From: Bacilli bacterium
Lineage (GTDB): Bacteria > Bacillota_I > Bacilli_A > RF39 > UBA660
Direction of reading: 5' to 3'
DNA length: 41,186 bases
Assembly (NCBI GenBank): GCA_017617435.1
Contig: JAFZWF010000014.1
Location: 64,573-105,758, forward strand
Shown in pieces: positions 33,445 through 41,186 of this stretch (positions are counted from its first letter, which is position 1; every line of letters starts with the position of its first letter). The notes under the pieces are model-generated. The model ran no database searches and was not told where the DNA came from. It was given only the letters and a program-made list of their open reading frames with translations. The position numbers and the translations under genes are program-made.

Positions 33445-33918
33445 CTACTCTACATAACTGATTTCATCAGTTACCCTTTTATTAATTGTTATTTGTTTTA
33501 GTGACCATACAAGTAAAATTACTGCTATTACAGCAAGTGTAATATATATGATGCGGTAAAACATTAATGAATGACTCTTATTTACTTTTGTATATGGAGA
33601 TACAACTTTTTCAACATCTTTTTCTTCTTTTGCTTGTTGTTGTACTTTCTTTTCAATTTCCTTTACAGGAATTTTTGAAGTATATGTAAATAAGTACTCA
33701 TTAAATGAATCAATTAATTTTTCACTATCAAGTCCTAAGTAATGAGCATATTCACTAATATAACTTTTAAGTTGAAAAACATCTTGAAAAGAACCAATTT
33801 TTCCATCTTCAATGTTTTCAAGAATAACATCTTTGATGTTTAAATCACGACTTGCTTCTTCAATACTAACCCCAGATGATTCTCTTGTAACACGAAGCAT
33901 GTTACCTATCTCATTCAA
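33445..33918 (-). CDS. RodZ-like HTH membrane protein
   Basis: 157 residues. N-terminal helix-turn-helix of the RodZ/YmfM type (MLRVTRESSGVSIEEASRDLNI, LENIEDGKI, YISEYAHYLGLD). A charged linker then leads to one membrane helix near 120-143 and a very short outer tail. The outer DUF4115 domain of full RodZ is absent. RodZ links MreB to the elongation machinery. Upstream of pgsA, as ymfM is in B. subtilis. Confidence 0.85.
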   Translation of the reverse strand: MNEIGNMLRVTRESSGVSIEEASRDLNIKDVILENIEDGKIGSFQDVFQLKSYISEYAHYLGLDSEKLIDSFNEYLFTYTSKIPVKEIEKKVQQQAKEEKDVEKVVSPYTKVNKSHSLMFYRIIYITLAVIAVILLVWSLKQITINKRVTDEISYVE

Positions 33919-33950
33919 GATTATTCACTCCTTTTATAAATTAAATTAAA

Positions 33951-34302
33951 AATCATATATAAGCCATGTTCTGTACTTTCAATAAAGAAAGTTGCAAATA
34001 TTTATCTACCACAAAGTGGTCTTCTACATCAGTTAAAAATTTCCTAGTAGAAACTCCCCTACCAAAATTTGGGTTTCTCGCTCGCGGGGTTTACCTCGTT
34101 CCACTCTCCATGTTTCCAAGGAGCATCGTCTCTATGGCACTTTTATACTTACTTTAACCATTTAAGGTTATTTCAGGGCCGTTAACCAAAAGGTTACCTT
34201 AGGTTATTTATTCCCTAAGCACGAACACTACATCCATTTCAGGAATGTGCGAGCATGGACTTTCCTCTACATAACTTTATATGCAGCATTTGCAATATGA
34301 TT
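33951..34302 (-). ncRNA. rnpB: RNase P RNA, type B
   Basis: About 352 nt, ends placed by P1 pairing (AATCATAT with ATATGATT). Conserved pieces in order on the minus strand: GAGGAAAGTCCATGCTCGC, GTAGTGTTCGTGC, AACGGCCCTGAAATAACC, GTGCCATAGAGACGATG, GTGGAACGAGGTAAACCCC, GCGAGCGAGAAACCC, ACAGAACATGGCTTA. Catalytic RNA that trims tRNA 5' ends. Follows gpsB directly, as in Bacillus. Confidence 0.96.
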
Positions 34303-34303
34303 A

Positions 34304-34639
34304 TTAATCTTCTTTTCCAAAGACAATTTTTTCAAGTTGACTAATACGACGAAGCATATCAACGTTACTAACACTTTTAGGATTACCTTCTCCGTCAGTT
34401 TCTGCAGCTTCAATAGTCATCTTTAAACGTCTAATTTCTTGCTTAAGTTTAAGATTATCTTCATTTAAATCTTTAATTTCTCTTTCTTGACGTTTAATTG
34501 TGTTTAAAAATTCAGAATAGTCACGAATAACCATGTCTAGAAATTTATCAACTTCTTGAGGACGATATCCCCTTGCATCAATCTTAAATTCCTTATCTAG
34601 TATTTCCTTTGGTGTTAAAAATATTTTATCATTATACAT
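34304..34639 (-). CDS. gpsB: Cell-cycle protein GpsB
   Basis: 111 residues from the ATG at 34639 behind AGAGGTG; a GTG three codons upstream overlaps that site. DivIVA-like N-terminal domain (LTPKEILDKEFKIDARGYRPQEVDKFLDMVIRDY), a coiled coil to about 75, then a Ser/Asn linker and a C-terminal helix. Scaffold that links PBP1A and the division machinery; ponA lies 0.9 kb away in the opposite orientation. Confidence 0.92.
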   Translation of the reverse strand: MYNDKIFLTPKEILDKEFKIDARGYRPQEVDKFLDMVIRDYSEFLNTIKRQEREIKDLNEDNLKLKQEIRRLKMTIEAAETDGEGNPKSVSNVDMLRRISQLEKIVFGKED

Positions 34640-34729
34640 AATATTCACCTCTAACTATACTGATACAAAAAATTATACTTTTTTTGTCATAAATTGTCAA
34701 TATTTGGGGCAAATATTTAAGGTATTAAA

Positions 34730-34828
34730 TTATAATTTTTTTTGATCACTAATTCTTATTGAATCCATTGTAATTGCAGCTAAAGTTAAATCTTTTAACA
34801 TCTTATTAATTATATATTCAGTTTTCAT
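34730..34828 (-). CDS. Possible 32-residue small protein
   Basis: ATG at 34828 with AAAGGAA 5-6 nt upstream; reads MKTEYIINKMLKDLTLAAIT and ends DQKKL, stop at 34730. Helical and amphipathic. It lies in the 345-bp space between gpsB and recU, which otherwise holds only AT-rich DNA and a TATAAT before recU at about 34962. No homolog recognised. Confidence 0.4.
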   Translation of the reverse strand: MKTEYIINKMLKDLTLAAITMDSIRISDQKKL

Positions 34829-34984
34829 TATATTCCTTTCTTTAAAGTATATTTTAACTTAAAAAAAATAAAATGAAACCATTTCGACAAAAAAAGATAT
34901 TCTTTTTAATAAATCTCATAATATAAGGAAAAGACAACTAGTATTTTTGCTCTAACTTTGTTATAATGGTTTAAGGTGAACAAA

Positions 34985-35554
34985 ATGAGATATCCAAATA
35001 GCAACAAGACCTTTCACAAAAAAATTTCTCATGCTAACCGTGGAATGGTTCTTGAAGAACTAATTAATGAAGCTAACCGTTTTTATCTAGAAAATAACAT
35101 TGCGGTAATTTACAAAAAACCTACTCCAATTGGAATAGTTGAAGTAAAAAGCAATGATAAAAGAAAGATAATTACAAAAGCATTTTTTAAAGAACCTTCA
35201 ACTCTCGATTACAGTGGAATATATCGAGGAAAATATATTGAATTTGATGCAAAGGAAACAAAATGTAAAACTTCTTTTCCTCTTGCAAATATATCAAAAA
35301 ATCAGATTAATCATATGAAAAACGTAATTAATCATGGTGGTATTTCTTTTTTAATTATAAAAATTAATGATGGCTTTTATTTTGTTGACGGAAGTTATAT
35401 CATTAATTTTATAGAAAGTAAAAAAAGAAAAAGTATCCCCTTTTCAAATATTGAAGAATATGGATACAAGATAGATCGCAGAAACCTAGTACAAATTGAT
35501 TATATAAAAATAATTGACAAAATTATTGGAGGTATAAAAAATGAAGTTTATTGA
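34985..35554 (+). CDS. recU: Holliday junction resolvase RecU
   Basis: 189 residues from the ATG at 34985; a GTG at 34976 sits on the AAGG site. Nuclease motifs: G-x-x-L-E-x-x-I near residue 20, STLDYSGIYRGKYIEFDAKET (the D and E-x-K of the PD-(D/E)XK site) and LANISKNQINHM. Cuts four-way junctions in recombination and segregation. Ends 14 bp inside ponA, the usual Firmicute pairing. Confidence 0.95.
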   Translation: MRYPNSNKTFHKKISHANRGMVLEELINEANRFYLENNIAVIYKKPTPIGIVEVKSNDKRKIITKAFFKEPSTLDYSGIYRGKYIEFDAKETKCKTSFPLANISKNQINHMKNVINHGGISFLIIKINDGFYFVDGSYIINFIESKKRKSIPFSNIEEYGYKIDRRNLVQIDYIKIIDKIIGGIKNEVY

Positions 35555-38198
35555 AAAATTTACAAAAAAGGATAAATCTAATGATGAAAATTCAGTTAAG
35601 AAAAAGAAACTAAAAAAACTGACAAATTCACTTAATAATGATGATAATACTATAGGTGCAACAAGTACAAAAAAGAAAAAGAAAAAAAGAAAATTTAAAA
35701 AAGGTATAATCCTTACAATAATAGCTTTTCTCGGAATAATTTTTCTTACGATGATTCTAGCTTTCTCACTATATATAATTATTTCATCTCCAAACTTTGA
35801 TAAAAATAAATTATATAAAAAAGAAGCAACTGTTTTATATGATAAAGACGGTAACGAATTTGCGAGAGTTGGTGAAGAAAACCGTGTTTTAGTTACGTAT
35901 GAACAACTTCCACAAGTTCTAATTGATGCATTAATAGCAACTGAGGATTCAAGATTTTTCCAACATAATGGATTCGATGCTGCAAGATTTGTAAAAGCTT
36001 CAATTGGTCAAGTACTTGGTAACTCAAATGCAGGTGGTGCATCTACCTTAACCATGCAAGTTATAAAAAATACATATACAAGTACAAATGCTAGTGGTAT
36101 TAAAGGTCTAGTTAGAAAATTCACAGATATATATATGGCAGTCTTTAAACTTGAAGGAAGCTATACTAAAGAAGAAATTATTGAATTTTATGTTAATTCA
36201 CAGTGGCTAGGTAACGACAAAAGTGTTAACTATGGTGGTATTTATGGTGTTGAGCAAGCAAGTCAGTATTTCTTTGGAAAATCAGTATCTGATTTAAACT
36301 TAGCTGAAGCATCAATGATTGCTGGTATGTTCCAAAATCCAACATACTATGACCCATTTAAATATCCTGAAAGAGCGCAAAAAAGAAGAACTACCGTACT
36401 TAACTTAATGGTTAAACATGGATATATTACTAAAGAAGAAAAAGAAGAAGCAGAAAGAATATCTGTTAAATCAATGTTAGCTATGCGTGACACATCAGCA
36501 ACAACAAATGATTATCAAGCATTTATAGATTATGTATTAAAAGATGTTCAAGAAAAAACCGGAATAAATCCTTTTACTAAACCAGTAAAAATATATACAA
36601 CACTAGATAGAAGTGTTCAAACTACACTAACTTCTTTAGAAAAAGGTGAACTATATAACTTCCCTGATGATAAAGTTCAATTTGGTATGGCAATTACAAG
36701 TGTTAAAGACGGATCAATAGTTGCTATATCTGGTGGTAGAAACTATACTGCAAAAGGTTTAAATAGAGCTACAGATATAAAAAGGCAACCTGGATCTACT
36801 GCAAAAATATTATTTGATTACGGGCCTTATATAGAATACCTAAATGGATCTACATATTCGATGTTCTTAGATGAATCATATACATATAAAAGTGGTAAAA
36901 AGATTAATAACTTCGACCGTGGATATAAGGGTCTTATGACAATGCGTAGAGCTTTAGTTGGTTCAAGAAATATTCCAGCACTTAAAGCTTTCCAAGCAGT
37001 AGCTGATGATAATATCGAAAATATAAGAACATTCGTACATGGTCTTGGAATTGACTATGGTTCTGAGGGTCCTTATGAATCTGCTTCTATTGGATCATTT
37101 GATGGTGTTAATCCACTACAAATGTCTGCTGCTTACGCTGCTTATGGACGAGGTGGTTATTACATTGAACCTTATTCGTTTACAAAAGTAGTTGATGATG
37201 AAACAGAAAAAGTTTATGAATATAAATATACTAAAGAAAAAGTTATGAGTGATGCAACAGCATACATGATTACAAATATGCTTGTTACTGCTGGTAAGGA
37301 AGGTGTCGGTGGTAACTTCTCAATTAGTGGTACTGACATTGCTGCTAAAGGTGGTACAACAAGTGCTGAGCAATCAAAATTAAAAGAACTTAACTTGCCA
37401 TCAGGTACTACACCTGACCACTGGAATATCACTTATTCTCCATCATACGCAATTGCGCTATGGTATGGATATGATAATTTAAAAGAAGGATATTTAACAA
37501 GTACAACAGGTGGTAAAGTTAGACGTGCTATTATGGCAGCCGTTGGTAAAAAAGTTTATCCTAAAAATGAAAAATTTAAAAAGCCATCTAGCGTTGTTAG
37601 TGCAAAAGTAGAACTTGAAACATTCCCTGCTCAATCTCCTAGTGCATGTACTCCTGGAGATATGGTGGTTACTGAATACTTCAAGAAAGGAACAGAGCCT
37701 TCAGAGACATCACAAAGATATAGTCCTTTAAATAATCCAACAAATGTTGTAACAACAGTTAACGGTATGACTATTACAATTAAATGGAATGCAATAACTA
37801 CTCCATCTGCAATAGACATTAATTATTTAACTGAACACTTTAATAAATATTATGATAATCATGCAACTAGATATCTTGAGAAACGTGTAAATTATAACAA
37901 TGCCAATATAGGTACACTTGGATATCAAGTATCAGTTAGAAACGATGATGGAAGTGAAACAGTTCTTGGATTTACCGGTGATACTTCTTATACTTATGTT
38001 GCACAAGGAGAAAAAACTGACTACACATTCATAGTAAGAAGTGCATACAGCATATTTAAATGTAATATGAGTTCTGGTCAAAGTGTTACCGCTAAAGTTA
38101 CTCTTCCTAAAGTTGAGCCTTCTGTTGAACCACAAACTCAACAACAAACTCAACAACAAACTCAACAACAGACTCAACAACAACAACAAACAAATTAA
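35541..38198 (+). CDS. ponA: Class A penicillin-binding protein 1A
   Basis: 885 residues. Basic cytosolic tail, membrane helix at about 53-77, GT51 domain (ATEDSRFFQHNGFD near 133, GGASTLTMQ, EIIEFYVNSQWLG), transpeptidase domain with PGSTAK (serine near 419), GSRN near 474 and AAKGGTTS near 603. The third motif reads K-G-G-T-T where K-T-G-T-T is usual. A fibronectin-like module and a Gln/Thr tail (TQQQ repeats; 38140-38190) follow. Builds and cross-links peptidoglycan. Overlaps recU by 14 bp. Confidence 0.95.
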   Translation: MKFIEKFTKKDKSNDENSVKKKKLKKLTNSLNNDDNTIGATSTKKKKKKRKFKKGIILTIIAFLGIIFLTMILAFSLYIIISSPNFDKNKLYKKEATVLYDKDGNEFARVGEENRVLVTYEQLPQVLIDALIATEDSRFFQHNGFDAARFVKASIGQVLGNSNAGGASTLTMQVIKNTYTSTNASGIKGLVRKFTDIYMAVFKLEGSYTKEEIIEFYVNSQWLGNDKSVNYGGIYGVEQASQYFFGKSVSDLNLAEASMIAGMFQNPTYYDPFKYPERAQKRRTTVLNLMVKHGYITKEEKEEAERISVKSMLAMRDTSATTNDYQAFIDYVLKDVQEKTGINPFTKPVKIYTTLDRSVQTTLTSLEKGELYNFPDDKVQFGMAITSVKDGSIVAISGGRNYTAKGLNRATDIKRQPGSTAKILFDYGPYIEYLNGSTYSMFLDESYTYKSGKKINNFDRGYKGLMTMRRALVGSRNIPALKAFQAVADDNIENIRTFVHGLGIDYGSEGPYESASIGSFDGVNPLQMSAAYAAYGRGGYYIEPYSFTKVVDDETEKVYEYKYTKEKVMSDATAYMITNMLVTAGKEGVGGNFSISGTDIAAKGGTTSAEQSKLKELNLPSGTTPDHWNITYSPSYAIALWYGYDNLKEGYLTSTTGGKVRRAIMAAVGKKVYPKNEKFKKPSSVVSAKVELETFPAQSPSACTPGDMVVTEYFKKGTEPSETSQRYSPLNNPTNVVTTVNGMTITIKWNAITTPSAIDINYLTEHFNKYYDNHATRYLEKRVNYNNANIGTLGYQVSVRNDDGSETVLGFTGDTSYTYVAQGEKTDYTFIVRSAYSIFKCNMSSGQSVTAKVTLPKVEPSVEPQTQQQTQQQTQQQTQQQQQTN

Positions 38199-38234
38199 AA
38201 AAATAGAACTATCAAGTTGATAGTTCTATTTTTT
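38197..38234. terminator. Two-way terminator between ponA and dnaD
   Basis: ATAGAACTATCA pairs with TGATAGTTCTAT, 3-nt loop, with A- and T-runs on the sides. Serves both converging genes and overlaps the end of dnaD. Confidence 0.8.
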
Positions 38235-38810
38235 TTCATCTAACCAATTATAATCAAAAAGTTCACTTTTGGGCTCATTATTACTATTTTGAGTTGATTC
38301 ATAAAGTAGTTTATCAATGTATCTGATATCTCTTTTATTATCAAGCACAGCTCTATCAATTACACTTTTTATGTAATCTTGCGAAAAACCTCTATCAAGC
38401 CATACACTAATAAATTCTACTTCGATATCTTTAGGTTCCAAAGCTATTTTATCTTTCATGTATTTAATTATTACATTTCTTTCTTCGTTATTTGTTTCTT
38501 TTGATTCATCTAAATATTCATAAAACTTATTTAACGACACATATTCACGAATATTTCCTTTTTTTGAATTATCTGTTTTTAATTCTATTAAGTTCTTTTC
38601 AATCAACATATTTAATGATGATAATACGTTTGCTTTACTAATTTTTAGACTTTTTGTTATTTCATCAATATCAAATGAAATATTTTCACTATTTAGAAAA
38701 TATATCATTAGCAGTAATTCTTCTTTTGTTAATTTAAACTTGTCTAATTTTTCTAAAATAAAAGAATTAAATACAAATTTTTTTGAACTAAGAAATTCTT
38801 TGTTTAGCAT
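38226..38810 (-). CDS. dnaD: Replication initiation protein DnaD
   Basis: 194 residues from the ATG at 38810, 8 nt from AAAAGG. N-terminal winged helix (KLTKEELLLMIYF, ITKSLKISKANVLSSLNML) and the C-terminal DnaD domain ending in VEFISVWLDRGFSQDYIKSVIDRAV, YIDKLLYE. Loads the helicase with DnaB/DnaI in Firmicutes. An nth gene usually follows; here it does not. Confidence 0.88.
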   Translation of the reverse strand: MLNKEFLSSKKFVFNSFILEKLDKFKLTKEELLLMIYFLNSENISFDIDEITKSLKISKANVLSSLNMLIEKNLIELKTDNSKKGNIREYVSLNKFYEYLDESKETNNEERNVIIKYMKDKIALEPKDIEVEFISVWLDRGFSQDYIKSVIDRAVLDNKRDIRYIDKLLYESTQNSNNEPKSELFDYNWLDEKK

Positions 38811-38884
38811 ATTCATCACCTTTTATATATTTAATTACGTTCATTTATATTTTATATATTATGTATTTGTTCGTCAATCAATAT

Positions 38885-39661
38885 TTAGACATAATTTAAT
38901 TTTTTTTGATCGGATTTTCTTAAGTAATTTACGTACTTAAATTTTGATGTTGTTATGAAGGCTATTTTATTACTAAAATCTACTGATTTATTATTATCAA
39001 AAAAATAGTCGTATAAATCCAATAATTCTAGCACATTACTTAAATTTGAATACATATTTAAATCCAATATTTTATTTATATATTTTCTTTTTTCATCGCT
39101 TGAGCATAAATCTATTAACTCCTTAGCGTTATCTTTAACAAGTTGGAATTGACCTTCATCACATTCTAAATTATATTTTAATTTAAAGTAAATAAGTCTA
39201 TAAATTCTTGATGGATCTTCTTTCATTCGAATGACAGGGTCCCCTATAAATTTTATTACTTTTCTCTTACAATCATTAACACCGTCGAAGTAATCAACAT
39301 AATTATCATTTTTGTCTATATATATAGAATTAATTGTAAAATCTCTTCTATTAACATCATCATTTATATTATCTGAAATAGTCACAACCAATTTGTTATC
39401 AATATATTCTTCTTTCCTAAACTGAGCAATATCGAAACTATATTTGCCAATTTTAAATTTAACTGTTCCATATTTAAATCTTTTAGGATTATATTCTTGG
39501 AACATGTCTAATAATAATTCAACTGGAGCTTTTGTGACAATATCAACATCATAATTGTTACCTTTTTGCATTATATAGTCCCTAACATATCCACCGACAA
39601 CATACGACATATAGCCACTATTTTCGATAGTATTCAATATTCTTTTTACTAAGTTATTCAT
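38885..39661 (-). CDS. Short CCA-adding tRNA nucleotidyltransferase-like protein
   Basis: 258 residues from the ATG at 39661 behind TAGGTGAT. Class II nucleotidyltransferase head: VVGGYVRDYIM, the metal pair in YDVDIV, RRDFTINSIYID, and the neck part GDPVIRMKEDPSRIYRLIYF. Normal enzymes have 380-450 residues; the body and tail are largely missing. The tRNAs in this window encode CCA, so the enzyme would serve repair. It could also be an A-adding or poly(A) type relative. Confidence 0.85.
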   Translation of the reverse strand: MNNLVKRILNTIENSGYMSYVVGGYVRDYIMQKGNNYDVDIVTKAPVELLLDMFQEYNPKRFKYGTVKFKIGKYSFDIAQFRKEEYIDNKLVVTISDNINDDVNRRDFTINSIYIDKNDNYVDYFDGVNDCKRKVIKFIGDPVIRMKEDPSRIYRLIYFKLKYNLECDEGQFQLVKDNAKELIDLCSSDEKRKYINKILDLNMYSNLSNVLELLDLYDYFFDNNKSVDFSNKIAFITTSKFKYVNYLRKSDQKKLNYV

Positions 39662-39749
39662 TATATCACCTAAAAAAAGCATAACATACATTAAAAAAAA
39701 AGGAAATTAGGAATTTTTCGGATATATATATTAGTGAAAGGAGGTGTTT

Positions 39750-40526
39750 ATGAATTCTTTTGAAAAATTAGTAAATCAATTTAATGAAATATATAAAATG
39801 GGTTTTGTTAAATCCATTAATAATAACAAAAACTCTGTTGGAATAACAATCGAAAAATTATTAGGATCAACCGGTGGTGATTTTAATATACCTGATTTTT
39901 ACGATATTGAAATAAAAGCATTGAGAGATTACTATAAAGCAGAATTTGATTTATTCAATTCAGCACCTGATGGAAAATATATATGTGCTTCACAGTGGTT
40001 ATCCGATAAATACGGATATCCAGATAGAGGTTTTAGAAACATAAGGGTTTTTAAAGGAAAAATTAATGCAAAATACTCTAACAAGATTGGTCTTAATTAT
40101 TCATTTAAATTAGAAGTTGATGACACATTAAAAAAAATTTTCCTTAATGTTTATGATAAAAATAACAGTTTAATTAGTAAAGATATTTATTGGGATTTTG
40201 ATTCTTTAAAGGATAAATTAGAAAGAAAAGTATCCAAATTAGCAATCTTTGGATTTGAAAAAAAGTACATAAATGATAATTTGCATGTTCATTACAATTC
40301 TTTAAAGTTATACAAATTAAAAAGTTTTGATAAGTTCATCGAAAATATTAAAAAAGGAAAAATTAATGTCGAATTCAAAACTGGAGTTCATAAGAATGGT
40401 AAATATAGAGGTAAATTTACGGATCATGGAACTTCGTTCAGAATATCTAAAAATAATTTATGTTATCTTTTCGATGTTGTTCGAATGGTTTGGGACAAAA
40501 AAAAAGAACAATTTGTTCTTAATTAA
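39750..40526 (+). CDS. MvaI/BcnI-type restriction endonuclease
   Basis: 258 residues from the ATG at 39750 behind AAAGGAGG. N-terminal family block GITIEKLLGSTGG (31-43), then DFYDIEIKAL with Glu54 and Lys56 as the E-x-K of the catalytic site; a C-terminal HGTSFRIS segment is also typical. MvaI and BcnI cut CCWGG and CCSGG as monomers. No methyltransferase is in the window; the partner could lie beyond, or the protein may have another role. Unlike nearby genes it stands alone, next to the tRNA cluster. Confidence 0.82.
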   Translation: MNSFEKLVNQFNEIYKMGFVKSINNNKNSVGITIEKLLGSTGGDFNIPDFYDIEIKALRDYYKAEFDLFNSAPDGKYICASQWLSDKYGYPDRGFRNIRVFKGKINAKYSNKIGLNYSFKLEVDDTLKKIFLNVYDKNNSLISKDIYWDFDSLKDKLERKVSKLAIFGFEKKYINDNLHVHYNSLKLYKLKSFDKFIENIKKGKINVEFKTGVHKNGKYRGKFTDHGTSFRISKNNLCYLFDVVRMVWDKKKEQFVLN

Positions 40527-40532
40527 ACATAT

Positions 40533-40609
40533 TGGTCGAGAAGACAGGATTCGAACCTGCGACCCCTTGGTCCCAAACCAAGTGCACTACCAAGCTGTGC
40601 TACTTCTCG
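40533..40609 (-). tRNA. tRNA-Pro(TGG)
   Basis: 77 nt with encoded CCA; anticodon loop TTTGGGA; all arms intact. Confidence 0.96.
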
Positions 40610-40617
40610 ATTAAAAA

Positions 40618-40694
40618 TGGTGCGCCCTAAGGGAGTCGAACCCCTAACCTTTAGATCCGTAGTCTAACGCTCTATCCAATTGAGCTAAGAGCGC
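40618..40694 (-). tRNA. tRNA-Arg(ACG)
   Basis: 77 nt with encoded CCA; anticodon loop CTACGGA. Needs TadA to convert the wobble A to inosine. Confidence 0.96.
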
Positions 40695-40792
40695 AATACA
40701 CTTTTTTCACGCAATATTATTATATTATATTATATTTCAAAATGCAAGTTTAATAAAAATAAAAAAAGCTTTTAGAAGCTTTATTTATAAAA

Positions 40793-40868
40793 TGGTGTCC
40801 CGCCCGAGATTCGAACTCGGGACCCTTTGATTAAAAGTCAAATGCTCTACCAGCTGAGCTAACGGGAC
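40793..40868 (-). tRNA. tRNA-Lys(TTT)
   Basis: 76 nt with encoded CCA; anticodon loop CTTTTAA. A hairpin (AAAGCTTTTAGAAGCTTT) lies 10-30 bp downstream and may end an upstream tRNA transcript. Confidence 0.96.
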
Positions 40869-40877
40869 AATTATAAG

Positions 40878-40953
40878 TGGTTGCCTCGGCAGGATTCGAA
40901 CCTGCGGAATGTCAGAGTCAAAGTCTGATGCCTTACCACTTGGCTACGAGGCA
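40878..40953 (-). tRNA. tRNA-Gln(TTG)
   Basis: 76 nt with encoded CCA; anticodon loop CTTTGAC. Confidence 0.96.
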
Positions 40954-40961
40954 TTAAAAAG

Positions 40962-41045
40962 TGGTGGAGGGTCATGGATTTGAACCATGGAACCCGAAGG
41001 AACAGATTTACAGTCTGCCGCGTTTGACCACTTCGCTAACCCTCC
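40962..41045 (-). tRNA. tRNA-Tyr(GTA)
   Basis: 84 nt with encoded CCA and a long variable arm; anticodon loop CTGTAAA. Confidence 0.96.
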
Positions 41046-41050
41046 AAAAG

Positions 41051-41126
41051 TGGTGCCGACTGAGGGAATCGAACCCCCAACCTACTGATTACAAGTCAGT
41101 TGCGCTACCAATTACGCTAAGTCGGC
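41051..41126 (-). tRNA. tRNA-Thr(TGT)
   Basis: 76 nt with encoded CCA; anticodon loop CTTGTAA. Confidence 0.96.
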
Positions 41127-41133
41127 AAAAAAA

Positions 41134-41186
41134 TGGTGGGCGTTATAGGACTCGAACCTATGACCCCTTGCTTGTAAGGCAAGTGC
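41134..41186 (-). tRNA. tRNA-Val(TAC), 5' part beyond the window
   Basis: The 3' part is visible: CCA, acceptor strand, T arm and anticodon arm with loop CTTACAA. The D arm lies beyond the right edge. Confidence 0.9.

Noticed and set aside
40327-40614. Plus-strand frame of 95 residues over the end of the endonuclease gene and tRNA-Pro
   Set aside because: Its second half reads through a tRNA gene in antisense; a shadow frame.

Overview
The window is a piece of a low-GC, Gram-positive-type chromosome (Firmicutes/Bacilli grade, probably an uncultured gut lineage). Evidence: very AT-rich DNA, strong GGAGG-type ribosome binding sites, TTG/GTG/ATG starts, type B RNase P RNA, a T-box leader, RNase J and RNase Y, the pair recU-ponA, dnaD, gpsB next to rnpB, a SufCDSU set, and tRNA genes with encoded CCA. 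A class A PBP shows that the cell has peptidoglycan. I cannot name the species.

Layout. 1-2382: two minus-strand envelope genes (a secreted Cys-repeat protein cut by the window edge and a membrane-anchored polysaccharide deacetylase). 2477-4796: T-box, an unrecognised gene and serS. 4807-8535: sufU, sufS, a short sufD, sufC and a RluA-type pseudouridine synthase. 8631-10306: Y-family polymerase with a YolD-like partner, then tRNA-Ala. 10380-15433: rpoZ, a BspA-like surface protein, a two-nuclease DUF2779 protein, a small unknown gene and a CotD-like Cys/His-rich protein. 15472-21655: an accessory island. 22195-26366: ffh, lemA, DUF3137, ylxM, ftsY. 26516-34639: rnj, HerA-like ATPase, rny, recA, pgsA, a RodZ-like protein, rnpB, gpsB. 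34985-40526: recU, ponA, dnaD, a short CCA-adding enzyme and an MvaI/BcnI-type endonuclease. 40533 to the end: a minus-strand tRNA cluster (Pro, Arg, Lys, Gln, Tyr, Thr, Val).

The standout is a complete diversity-generating retroelement (DGR) at 16319-20682. A 671-residue prepilin-like protein carries a 109-bp variable repeat near its C-terminus. A template repeat lies just downstream. The two differ at 12 positions, and all 12 are adenines of the template in the coding sense. Behind the template follow a MutS-domain-I-like ORF, an Avd-like four-helix protein and a DGR-type reverse transcriptase (IGNVSSQ, YMDD), overlapping and in the same orientation. The target gene's promoter has a run of seven G in its 17-bp spacer, so ON/OFF switching may be layered on sequence diversification.

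Directly downstream of the reverse transcriptase is a second RNA-protein module: a type III toxin-antitoxin locus with a consensus promoter, three 35-bp ToxI repeats, an intrinsic terminator and toxN. A KilA-N-domain protein with striking palindromes borders the island on the other side. The DGR and ToxIN share a design: a structured RNA is made first, and a terminator then separates it from the protein genes that act on it.
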